A stretch of 64,000 nucleotides of DNA. Origin: JBDHWG01 sp046328525 (GTDB taxonomy: Bacteria > Chloroflexota > Anaerolineae > Epilineales > JAHCIE01). The notes below the pieces were generated by a model. It saw only the letters and a program-made list of their open reading frames with translations, did no database searches and had not been told where the DNA came from. Location: the NCBI GenBank assembly GCA_046328525.1, contig JAXLWK010000003.1, forward strand, positions 1,364,001-1,428,000, given 5' to 3'. Positions 10,944-18,150 of this stretch are shown here, piece after piece. Each line of letters starts with the position of its first letter. The stretch's first letter is position 1. The position numbers were made by a program, and so were the translations under genes.

Positions 10944-12086
10944 TTAAGCGCGTTGGTAAGCGATCTCGCCGCCGACGATCGTTCGCTGGACGTGCAGGTC
11001 CGGCGTCAACACAACGATGTCGGCGTCGAAACCCGGCGCCAGGCGGCCCCTGCGGGGTAGCCCCAGGACGTCCGCCGGCACGCCGGTTGCCATCCAGACC
11101 GCCGCACCCGCCGTGCAGCCCGTGTACGCCACCATGTTCCGCAGCGCTTCGTCCATGCTCAGGATGCTGCCGGCCAGGGTTCCGTGGGCGCGCCGCGCCG
11201 ACACCTCGTCCACGATCACGTCGTCGTCGCCCAGGTGGTAGACACCCGGCGGCATGCCCAGCGCCGCCATCGCGTCGCTGACCAGGCTGATGCCGCGCGC
11301 GCCCTTCGCGCGCCACGCCACCCGCACCGCCGATGGGTGCACGTGGACACCGTCCACGATGAGGCCGACCGGCGGCAGCTCCCGCTCCAGGAGCGCCCCA
11401 GCCAGGCCCGGCTCGCGGTGGCCGAGCGTCGGCATGGCGTTGAACAGGTGCGTCCCCCAGCCCGCCCCCCCGGCCAGCGCAGCGTGCGCGGTGTCGTAGT
11501 CGGCCTCGGAGTGGCCCAGGCTCACGACGACACCGTTCTGCCGCAGGAAGGCGATGGCCTCCGCCGCGCCGGGCAGCTCAGGCGCGAGGGTCAGGATGCG
11601 CACGTTGCCGTCGGCCAGGAGCGGCCGGAGGGCCTCGACAGTCGGCGTCCGCAGATAGGCCGGGTTGTGCGCGCCGCGCTTGCCATAGCTCAAGAACGGC
11701 CCTTCGACGTGCACGCCCAGGATGGCAGCGGACAACGGCGGCTGGCGCTCGGCCAGCTGCGCCAGGGCCCGCAGGCGCTCAGGGTACGTCTCGAGCGGCG
11801 AGGTGATGAGCGTGGGCAGGAACGCCGTCACGCCATAGCGCGGCAGACCAGCGGCGACGACTTCGGCAGAGGATGGGTCAAGGGTGAAATCGTGGCCGAA
11901 AGCGCCGTTGAGCTGCAAATCTATCAGGCCGGGCGCAATGATCGCGTCGCCCAGGTCCTCGAGGGCGACGCCGGCCGGCGGCTCGGTCGTCACGTCGGCG
12001 ATGCGCCCGCCGTCCACGACGACGACCGCCCGGCGCGTGTCGCCGCCCTCGCCGACGACCTGCCCCTGTAAGCCCCAGGTATTCAT
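10944..12086 (-). CDS. nagA: N-acetylglucosamine-6-phosphate deacetylase, with its leader split off by an IS
   Basis: 380 residues, normal length, amidohydrolase fold. Motifs: PGLIDLQLNGAFGHDF, the metal-binding HVEGPFLSYGKRGAHNP, SLGHSEADYD, THLFNAMPTLGHREPG and the catalytic Asp in LVSDAMAALG. It deacetylates GlcNAc-6-P in amino-sugar and wall recycling. The ATG at 12086 begins MNTWGLQGQVV. An insertion sequence lies 6 nt upstream of this ATG, and the native AGAGGA Shine-Dalgarno is now beyond the far IS end (near 13150). The frame also stays open into the IS, so a longer fused product is possible. The coding sequence itself is intact. Confidence 0.92.
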   Translation of the reverse strand: MNTWGLQGQVVGEGGDTRRAVVVVDGGRIADVTTEPPAGVALEDLGDAIIAPGLIDLQLNGAFGHDFTLDPSSAEVVAAGLPRYGVTAFLPTLITSPLETYPERLRALAQLAERQPPLSAAILGVHVEGPFLSYGKRGAHNPAYLRTPTVEALRPLLADGNVRILTLAPELPGAAEAIAFLRQNGVVVSLGHSEADYDTAHAALAGGAGWGTHLFNAMPTLGHREPGLAGALLERELPPVGLIVDGVHVHPSAVRVAWRAKGARGISLVSDAMAALGMPPGVYHLGDDDVIVDEVSARRAHGTLAGSILSMDEALRNMVAYTGCTAGAAVWMATGVPADVLGLPRRGRLAPGFDADIVVLTPDLHVQRTIVGGEIAYQRA

Positions 12087-12092
12087 ATAGAG

Positions 12093-13141
12093 ATAGGAGT
12101 TACGCAGTTGGCATAAGCTGATAAAAAGGTTGGGCCAGATAAGCGCGGACGGCGTCGCGGATGATGGCGGTCTTGGCCTCAAACCACGAGCGGCCATGAA
12201 CCGAACGCTGGCTCTCCAAACGCAAGAAGGCGCGGATCGCCAAGCCAATGTGGTTGCGCTGGGCCGCCTGCCCACGATGTTGAGCGCGCTCCACACCGCA
12301 GAACTGCTTCAGACCGCGATGGTAGACTTCGATGCCCCAAGCAGCGTAAGCATACTCGGCACACTGCTCCAGCGTCATCGCCAGGTTCGAGGTCGCCCAG
12401 TGTTCAACGCCGCCGTGTGGGTCAGCCGTCCTGAACACCTTGATCACGCCGTAGCCTTTCAGATGCACGATGGCGCCCCCACGGGCGATCGGCAACTCAC
12501 GGATGGGCCGATTGCCTGAGCCATCTGGGTTCACCTGACGATTGCTCTTGAGTTGGGTCAGCCAGTGCCAGTTCAGCGTGCGAATGGCCTTGAGGTTGTC
12601 CAGGCTGGCGTACCAACTATCGAAGGCCACCAACTCAGGCGACAGCCCACGGGTGGCAGCTGTGGCGACCATCGCGCGAAAGTGGTCGTTCTTGGTCAGC
12701 CCATCGTCGTGCTTGGCGTACAGGCGGAAGTCGCACGGCCACAGCGCGTCACCGTCAGTCCACAGCAGGCTGATGAGGTTGATGCCTTGCACCACCGCCC
12801 GATGCTTGCCCGACCAGTGCCGCGTGACCAAGTCCATCGCCCGCGCGTAGGGCTTATCCAGGGTTGTGTCGTCGATGACCAGACACCCGCCCTGCCGCGA
12901 TACGCAGGGCCGCACTTCTTGCCACAGCGCCTCACCATCGGACTGACAGCGTTTCAGCAGCCGCGTGTAGGCGTCATGCGCTGGGCCATCGCTGTCCGCG
13001 TCGGGGTGGCACTTGGCGGCTTCGACGTTACTGTAGACCTTCTGCGCGGCGATCAGAAAGTGGATGTAGTCGAATTCGTCACATTTTGGCTTGTTCATGG
13101 CCCAAGTTTACTCGCGTTATCGTCAACTGCGTAACTCCTAT
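12093..13141. mobile_element. IS701-like insertion sequence, 1049 bp, complete
   Basis: The ends are perfect 18-bp inverted repeats: ATAGGAGTTACGCAGTTG at 12093-12110 and its complement at 13124-13141, with weaker similarity continuing inwards. The flanks carry a 4-bp direct repeat AGAG (12089-12092 and 13142-13145), consistent with a target-site duplication. One transposase gene fills the element. Intact ends, duplication and gene suggest a recent, possibly active insertion. It interrupts the nagA leader. Confidence 0.9.
12100..13098 (-). CDS. DDE transposase, IS701-like
   Basis: 332 residues. The DDE pattern is visible: Asp76 in CLVIDDTTLDKPYA, Asp160 in LVAFDSWYASLDNLKAI and Glu257 in WGIEVYHRGLKQFCGVERAQ. 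The order and spacing match IS701-type transposases; an IS4-like label cannot be excluded. The stop codon (TAA) lies inside the left inverted repeat, 13 nt before the nagA start on the same strand, so transposase transcripts and terminating ribosomes could reach nagA. Confidence 0.9.
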   Translation of the reverse strand: MNKPKCDEFDYIHFLIAAQKVYSNVEAAKCHPDADSDGPAHDAYTRLLKRCQSDGEALWQEVRPCVSRQGGCLVIDDTTLDKPYARAMDLVTRHWSGKHRAVVQGINLISLLWTDGDALWPCDFRLYAKHDDGLTKNDHFRAMVATAATRGLSPELVAFDSWYASLDNLKAIRTLNWHWLTQLKSNRQVNPDGSGNRPIRELPIARGGAIVHLKGYGVIKVFRTADPHGGVEHWATSNLAMTLEQCAEYAYAAWGIEVYHRGLKQFCGVERAQHRGQAAQRNHIGLAIRAFLRLESQRSVHGRSWFEAKTAIIRDAVRAYLAQPFYQLMPTA

Positions 13142-13166
13142 AGAGAGTCCTCTCGCACAAAACAAG

Positions 13167-13210
13167 GGAAGGCAAACCACGGCGGGGGGACGGTCCGTGG
13201 TTTGCCTTCC
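13167..13210 (-). terminator. Strong 16-bp hairpin upstream of the split nagA leader
   Basis: GGAAGGCAAACCACGG (13167-13182) pairs perfectly with 13195-13210 across a 12-nt loop. On the minus strand it is followed by CCTTGTTTTGTG, a T-rich tail. Before the IS inserted it would have stood about 30 nt upstream of the nagA ribosome binding site, so it could be a leader terminator/attenuator or the end of an older upstream unit. No minus-strand gene now lies upstream to explain it. Confidence 0.55.
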
Positions 13211-13414
13211 TTGGGGTATATTCATGAATTCATACGCACGGATTGCGAAAAAGTTACGGGCAAATCGGGAAATTCAGAAAAAGAGCCGGCGTCGGCCTGT
13301 TGCCGGTCCCCCCAGACTTCAGCAACGTGCCAACGCCGACCACAGTGTATAACGGAATTTGACCCCAAAAAGAGACGCGCCGGAAGGGTGAATTACGTGA
13401 AAATTGTGTCGTTT
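13211..13414. other. Spacer between the nagA leader and the murT promoter
   Basis: Contains an ATTCATGAATTCAT near-palindrome near 13221 and moderately AT-rich sequence. The plus frame stays open here in phase with murT, but it has no ribosome binding site and lies upstream of the murT promoter, so I do not call it coding. Confidence 0.4.
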
Positions 13415-13443
13415 TTGCCGCGTCCTTCCGCGCAGGCTATAAT
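13415..13443 (+). promoter_or_regulatory. murT-gatD promoter
   Basis: TTGCCG (13415-13420), 17-nt spacer, TATAAT (13438-13443). The predicted start near 13450 places the in-frame ATG at 13442 outside the transcript, which supports the later ATG at 13508 as the murT start. Confidence 0.65.
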
Positions 13444-13507
13444 GGAGGGACACAAGACGCGCCGTTCCGCCGCAGACCGCCTGGCGGCCTGCACCAAATT
13501 GAGCCAC

Positions 13508-14896
13508 ATGACATCCGCCGGTAACTCGCTCTCCGCCAACCCATCCCCATCCGCGTCAGCCGCGCCCCTGTCCGCCCGCGGCCGCGCCGCCGTGGCCGCA
13601 GGCAAGAGCGCCGCCCGCCTCATCCGCAGCCTCGGACGGGGCGCGGGGACGACGATGCCGGGCGAGGTCGCGCTGCGCGTCGAGCCGACCCTGCTGCGGC
13701 AGCTGGCGGCCCAGATCCGCTACGGCGTCATCCTGGTCGCCGGCACGAACGGCAAGACGACCACCACGAAGATGCTGGCGCAGCTGCTGGAGCAGCAGGG
13801 CTACCGCGTCATCACCAACGCCAGCGGCGCCAACCTTGTCAGCGGCCTGACCACATCCCTCCTGCTGAGCGCCAGCGCCAGCGGCCGGTTGGACTACGAC
13901 TTCGGCCTGTTTGAAGTGGACGAGGCCACCCTGCCCCACGTCCTCCGGGCGGTCGAGCCGCGCGCGCTGTTGTTGCTCAACCTGTTCCGCGACCAGCTCG
14001 ACCGCTACGGTGAAGTCAACCTTCTGGCGGCGCTGTGGGCAAAGAGCCTCTCCACGCTGCCGCCGGAGACAGTCCTGGTGATCAACGCCGACGACCCGAC
14101 GATCGCCGGCCTGGGCATCGGCGTCGCGGCGCGCACATTCACCTTCGGGCTGGGCGACCGCTCGTTGCTGCACCACGAGATGGAGCACACCGCCGACTCA
14201 ATCTACTGCCCGGCGTGCGACGCCCCGCTGGAGTTCGAGGGCATCTACTACTCGCATCTCGGCGTGTGGCGCTGCCCCAACTGCGGCCTGCAAGAGCCAA
14301 CGCTCGACATGGACAGCGAGGGCGTGGATTTCCCCCTGCCCGGCATCTACAATCGCTACAACACTCTGGCCGCCCTCGCCGCGGCGCGCGCCCTGGGCGT
14401 TGGCGGGACGAACCCGGACAAGGCGCTGCGCTCGTTCAAGCCCGCGTTCGGCCGACTCGAAGAGGTCACGATTCCTGGGCCGGACGGCAAGACGTACCCG
14501 GCGCGCATCATCCTCGCCAAGAACCCGACCGGCTTCAACCAGAGCCTGCGCCTCCTGAGCGAGTTCCCCGGCCGCAAGGTCGTGCTGCTCGCGCTCAACG
14601 ACTTGACACCGGATGGAACTGATGTATCCTGGATATGGGACATTGACTTCGAGCATCTGGTCGGTCAGGCGAACGCCCTGGTTATCAGTGGTCTGCGCGC
14701 CTACGACATGGCCGTGCGCGTGAAGTACGCCGGCTGGGACGTGACGCGCAACCCGACTTATGTCACCGAGAACCTGGGCGACGCCATCAACACGGCCATC
14801 ACCTACCTGGCGCCCGGCCAGGAGCTGTTCATCCTGCCCACCTACTCGGCGATGCTCGACATTCGCGGACTGATTCGCGGTGAGCGCATCCTGTGA
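13508..14896 (+). CDS. murT: Lipid II isoglutaminyl synthase subunit MurT
   Basis: 462 residues from the ATG at 13508. It is a Mur-ligase-fold ATPase that, with GatD, amidates the D-Glu of lipid II to D-isoglutamine on the cytoplasmic face of the membrane. Visible features: MurT-type N-terminus (GAGTTMPGEVALRVEP), P-loop GTNGKTTTT at residues 79-87, a Cys4 zinc ribbon (YCPACDAP and WRCPNCGL), and the C-terminal DUF1727-like domain (ILAKNPTGFNQSLRLL, LALNDLTPDGTDVSWIWDID). The ribosome binding site is weak. gatD follows directly. Confidence 0.93.
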   Translation: MTSAGNSLSANPSPSASAAPLSARGRAAVAAGKSAARLIRSLGRGAGTTMPGEVALRVEPTLLRQLAAQIRYGVILVAGTNGKTTTTKMLAQLLEQQGYRVITNASGANLVSGLTTSLLLSASASGRLDYDFGLFEVDEATLPHVLRAVEPRALLLLNLFRDQLDRYGEVNLLAALWAKSLSTLPPETVLVINADDPTIAGLGIGVAARTFTFGLGDRSLLHHEMEHTADSIYCPACDAPLEFEGIYYSHLGVWRCPNCGLQEPTLDMDSEGVDFPLPGIYNRYNTLAALAAARALGVGGTNPDKALRSFKPAFGRLEEVTIPGPDGKTYPARIILAKNPTGFNQSLRLLSEFPGRKVVLLALNDLTPDGTDVSWIWDIDFEHLVGQANALVISGLRAYDMAVRVKYAGWDVTRNPTYVTENLGDAINTAITYLAPGQELFILPTYSAMLDIRGLIRGERIL

Positions 14897-14927
14897 CTGG
14901 CACACCACCCGATCAAAGGACCTGGCT

Positions 14928-15776
14928 ATGCGGCGGCTGACCTTAGGCTGGCTCTACCCACGCTTGATGGGTACATATGGCGACCGGGGCAACATCACAA
15001 CCCTCGTGAACCGCGCCCGGTGGCGCGGCATCACGATCGAGGTGCGGCAGATCGAGCTAGGGACATCTGAGCGCGAGATCATGGGCTGCGACCTGATCTT
15101 CATGGGCGGGGCGCAGGACCGCGAGCAGAAGATCGCGGCCGACGACCTGCGCCTGCGCAAAGGCCCCGCCATCCGCGCCACCATCGTGGACGGCACGCCC
15201 GGTCTGTTCGTGTGCGCCGCGTACCAGTTCATGGGCCACTACTACCGCCCGGCCGAGGGGCCGGACCTGCCCGGCGTAGGGCTGTTCGACATCGTAACCC
15301 ACCACCCTGGCACTCAGGTCCCCCGCTGCATCGGCAACATCGCCATCGAGCTTGCTCCGGCCGCCGCCGATTGGCCCGTGCGCACGCTCGTCGGGTTCGA
15401 GAACCACGGCGGTCGGACGTATCTCGGCGACAAGGCGACACCCCTCGGCACGACCATCGCCGGCTATGGGAATAATGGAGTGGACCACACCGAAGGCGCG
15501 GTGTTCAAGAACGCCTACGGCTGCTACCTCCACGGCCCCGTTCTGCCCAAGAACCCCCACCTGGCCGACCACCTCCTGCACCTCGCCCTGCGCCACAGCC
15601 ACCAGGACGACAACCTGGCGCCCCTCGACGACAGCCTGGAGTGGGCCGCCCACGAAGCTGCCCTCCGCCGCGCCGGCGTCCGCGACGTGACGATCCCGGC
15701 CGAGGCGCGCCGCCCCACCGACGTCATCCCCTACCCGCGCCGCGCCCAGGACGAAACGCGCAAACGCGCCGGGTAG
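14928..15776 (+). CDS. gatD: Lipid II isoglutaminyl synthase glutaminase subunit GatD
   Basis: 282 residues. It is a class I glutamine amidotransferase that supplies ammonia to MurT. The opening LGWLYPRLMGTYGDRGN is characteristic of GatD. The nucleophile is Cys96 in GLFVCAAYQFMGHYY, and the catalytic His lies in YLHGPVLPKNPHLADHLL. AAAGGA lies 7 nt before the ATG at 14928. A GTG at 14880 inside the murT end keeps the frame open, but its extra 16 residues do not resemble GatD. It is in an operon with murT. Confidence 0.93.
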   Translation: MRRLTLGWLYPRLMGTYGDRGNITTLVNRARWRGITIEVRQIELGTSEREIMGCDLIFMGGAQDREQKIAADDLRLRKGPAIRATIVDGTPGLFVCAAYQFMGHYYRPAEGPDLPGVGLFDIVTHHPGTQVPRCIGNIAIELAPAAADWPVRTLVGFENHGGRTYLGDKATPLGTTIAGYGNNGVDHTEGAVFKNAYGCYLHGPVLPKNPHLADHLLHLALRHSHQDDNLAPLDDSLEWAAHEAALRRAGVRDVTIPAEARRPTDVIPYPRRAQDETRKRAG

Positions 15777-15822
15777 ACCACCCCATCGCCGCGTCGGGGT
15801 ATCCCAGGAAGGAGCGTCCCCG

Positions 15823-16698
15823 GTGAGCGACAAGGTTGCGACCATTGATTTCCACGTGACGGCGGCCTGCACCCAGGCGTGCGAGTACTGCTGGGGGCCG
15901 CCGCGCCGCATGGCCGCGGTCGGCACGGACACCGCCCTTGCCATTATTGACCGCGTGCAGGCGTTTGGCGTGCGCCGCGTCGTGTTCACCGGCGGCGACC
16001 CTCTGCTCCGCCGCGACATCGTACCCCTCGTCCGCCACGCCCACGATAGCGGCCTGGAGGTCGCCGTCTCCACCACCGGCGACCGCCTGACCCGCGAGTT
16101 CCTCGACACGACGCGCGGCTGCGTCGCCCTGATCTCCCTGCCCCTCGACGGCTCCAACGAGACCCGCAACGCGCGCACGAAGCACAGCGGCCACTTCGCC
16201 GCGCTCATGGCCGCCCTCGATCTCCTGCGCGATTACCCTGAGATAGACGTGAAGGTATGCACCCCGGTTACGCGCGACGGCGTGGACGACGTGGTCAACA
16301 TCGCCGCGTTGACCCAGGCGTGGGCGGACACGACCCTCAACCGCGTGTTCTACAACGTCTTCCAGGTGTTCCCGCGCTCGTGGGAGCCGTGCCACTGGGA
16401 CGGCCTCATCGTGTCTGATGAGGCCTGGGAGGGGATGGTGCGGCAGGTGGAGGCGCGGCGCTTCCGCATCCGCATCAACTTCCTCTCCACGCAGGTGCTG
16501 GATCAGCTCTACGTGCTGATTCTGCCAGACGGCGGGCTATACGTGCCGAGCGGCCCGACGTACCACTACTTCGGGCAGGCGCTGGAGATTGACAGCCTCG
16601 ACGCCATCCTCAGCGCCAGCACCTTCGACAGCATCAAGCACCTGGCGCACTCGAAAGCCTGGGCGCACGCTGAAACTATTGCGCCTCGTAGAAGCTAA
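15823..16698 (+). CDS. Radical SAM protein, function unknown (viperin-like traits)
   Basis: 291 residues, GTG start with AAGGAG upstream. The [4Fe-4S] motif CX3CX2C is Cys16, Cys20 and Cys23 (HVTAACTQACEYCWGPP), followed by VVFTGGDPLLRRDI and a SLPLDGSNE strand. No C-terminal SPASM cysteine cluster is present, so it carries one cluster only. The single-domain length, the N-terminal FHVT, the NVFQVFPRS segment and the C-terminal ILPDGGLYVPS...EIDSLDAIL layout recall viperin-type enzymes, but this is only by eye. It lies 46 nt after gatD and may share its transcript. Its 3' end overlaps a convergent gene by 23 nt. Confidence 0.8.
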   Translation: MSDKVATIDFHVTAACTQACEYCWGPPRRMAAVGTDTALAIIDRVQAFGVRRVVFTGGDPLLRRDIVPLVRHAHDSGLEVAVSTTGDRLTREFLDTTRGCVALISLPLDGSNETRNARTKHSGHFAALMAALDLLRDYPEIDVKVCTPVTRDGVDDVVNIAALTQAWADTTLNRVFYNVFQVFPRSWEPCHWDGLIVSDEAWEGMVRQVEARRFRIRINFLSTQVLDQLYVLILPDGGLYVPSGPTYHYFGQALEIDSLDAILSASTFDSIKHLAHSKAWAHAETIAPRRS

Positions 16699-17005
16699 GC
16701 CAGGGCGCGAGGGCTTCCAACACCTCCGGCGCGACCTCATCCCGCGACATCAGCCCCTGATGGACGGCCCACGCCACATTGGCGTCGGCGGAGCCGTCGC
16801 TGTAGCGCTTGTACAGCTCCCGCGATGGCCCTGTCTCGTATTTGTGAATCCGGTCGCTCAAATCCCAGCTTGAGATCTGACCGGCCTGCCACTCGGCAAA
16901 GCCCTGCGCCAGCCTGTCCAGCTCGGCCCGCAGCTCGCGCTCGTAGGCCACCTCGGCGTATTGACGTATCAGCTTCTTGATCGGCTTCGGGTAATCCCGC
17001 ATCAT
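16676..17005 (-). CDS. Conserved-looking 109-aa hypothetical protein coupled to a transglutaminase gene
   Basis: A predicted mostly helical, charged protein that opens MMRDYPKPIKKLIRQYAEVA and contains ISSWDLSDRIHKYETGPSR. I recognise no catalytic motif and no membrane segment. Its ATG overlaps the TGA of the upstream transglutaminase-like gene (ATGA), which indicates translational coupling. Its end overlaps the convergent radical SAM gene by 23 nt. Function is unknown; a role as partner of the upstream product is a guess from coupling. Confidence 0.7.
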   Translation of the reverse strand: MMRDYPKPIKKLIRQYAEVAYERELRAELDRLAQGFAEWQAGQISSWDLSDRIHKYETGPSRELYKRYSDGSADANVAWAVHQGLMSRDEVAPEVLEALAPWLSFYEAQ

Positions 17006-17907
17006 GGCCGCGTCTCCATCGCTATTGCCTCTGCGAGGGACACGGGGCGTGGCACGCCCGCAACGAAGCTCTGGATAACGTCCGGCACATGGAGCCGAGC
17101 GTCCGCCTCGTACAGCGACCGCACCTTGTCGAAGTCGGGTACATCGCCCGCCGTCAGCGCCGCCAGGTCGTCCAGGAACGCCAGGTCCTCGGCGGTGTTG
17201 TCCTCGTCCGGTCCCCGCATCAGACCCCACACGTCCCACGGCAGCAGTTCCATTTTGTTGAGCGCCGCCACGTCGCGCACGAAGTCCCCCTGGACGAACC
17301 ACAGCCCGTGCATGTCGGCGATGCCGAACGCCTCGGGGTCGGCCTCGCCCGCCCGGCACATCTGCCACGCCCGGCCGCCGACAATGAACTGGTCACGCGG
17401 CACGTCGAGCGGGTCGAACGGCGGCCGGAGCGCGTCGCGTTGCAGCGCGTCGAGCTGCGCGTCCACCAACACCCACCGTCCTTGAGCCTCGTTCCAATAC
17501 TCACATACCCAGTGGTCCTCGAAATGGCCGGGCATGAAGTACGCGCCGAAGCCGCAGCGCGCCCGCGCCGGCACGCCCTGCCGTCGCAGCATCGCCGTCA
17601 GCAGCGTGGAGAAATCGCGGCAGTTGCCGACCAGGCGTTTCTCCGGGAGGCGAGCCTCTGTCAGCGGTCGTGGATCGAGTTCGACAAGGCGCTGGAGCTG
17701 CGGGCGCACGAAGCGCAGCTGCACCTCCTCCTGCCGCTGCGGGGATAGCTGCACCCCGTAGCGGTTTGCCCAGAAAATGTGCAGCACCAGCCCCTGGACG
17801 ACGCGGCACAGGCCGGCTACGTCGGTGGGGAGGTTGTCGAGCAGGTAGCCCAGGTCGCCGGGGTCGGTGATCGAGCCAAATGTCGAGTAGAAGTCCTGCG
17901 CGCTCAT
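17002..17907 (-). CDS. Transglutaminase-like cysteine peptidase-fold protein
   Basis: 301 residues. The papain/transglutaminase triad is visible: Cys96 in LVGNCRDFSTLLTAML, His132 in HFEDHWVCEYWN and Asp149 in WVLVDAQLDALQRDAL. No signal peptide, so it is cytoplasmic. Such proteins may cross-link, hydrolyse or bind peptides; the substrate is unknown. AAAGGAG precedes the ATG. It is the first gene of a two-gene unit. Confidence 0.85.
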   Translation of the reverse strand: MSAQDFYSTFGSITDPGDLGYLLDNLPTDVAGLCRVVQGLVLHIFWANRYGVQLSPQRQEEVQLRFVRPQLQRLVELDPRPLTEARLPEKRLVGNCRDFSTLLTAMLRRQGVPARARCGFGAYFMPGHFEDHWVCEYWNEAQGRWVLVDAQLDALQRDALRPPFDPLDVPRDQFIVGGRAWQMCRAGEADPEAFGIADMHGLWFVQGDFVRDVAALNKMELLPWDVWGLMRGPDEDNTAEDLAFLDDLAALTAGDVPDFDKVRSLYEADARLHVPDVIQSFVAGVPRPVSLAEAIAMETRP

Positions 17908-18059
17908 GTGCGTTTCTCCTTTGGCACAAGTCTAGTCCTTCTCTGCGCCCCCGGTCAAGCAGTCCATCGCGGAGTCGCGGCATGGGAATTGCCTCCTCCG
18001 TAGCGAACCGAGTCCGGCGGGACGGGCGGCCCTCGCCTGTGTCGAGGCCCCCACACCGA

Positions 18060-18087
18060 TTGACAAACGCCCGGCGATGGATATAGT
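18060..18087 (+). promoter_or_regulatory. Promoter of the acyl-CoA synthetase gene
   Basis: TTGACA (18060-18065), 16-nt spacer, TATAGT (18082-18087). Predicted start near 18095; the leader of about 55 nt ends with a GAGGAGG ribosome binding site before the ATG at 18151. Confidence 0.7.
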
Positions 18088-18150
18088 TCGGCGGTAAATC
18101 AGAAATGCTGCCGACTGCGCCGGCGGCCTTACCTCTGAGGAGGGAAAAGA

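Noticed and set aside
12087..12296. nagA frame open for 70 codons into the IS
   Set aside because: The extra residues are the IS end and the reverse phase of the transposase gene. The NagA N-terminus fits the ATG at 12086. A fusion is possible but not supported.
13091..13507. In-phase 139-codon N-terminal extension of murT
   Set aside because: It begins inside the insertion sequence, has no ribosome binding site, and the only good promoter lies within it. The MurT family pattern starts after 13508.
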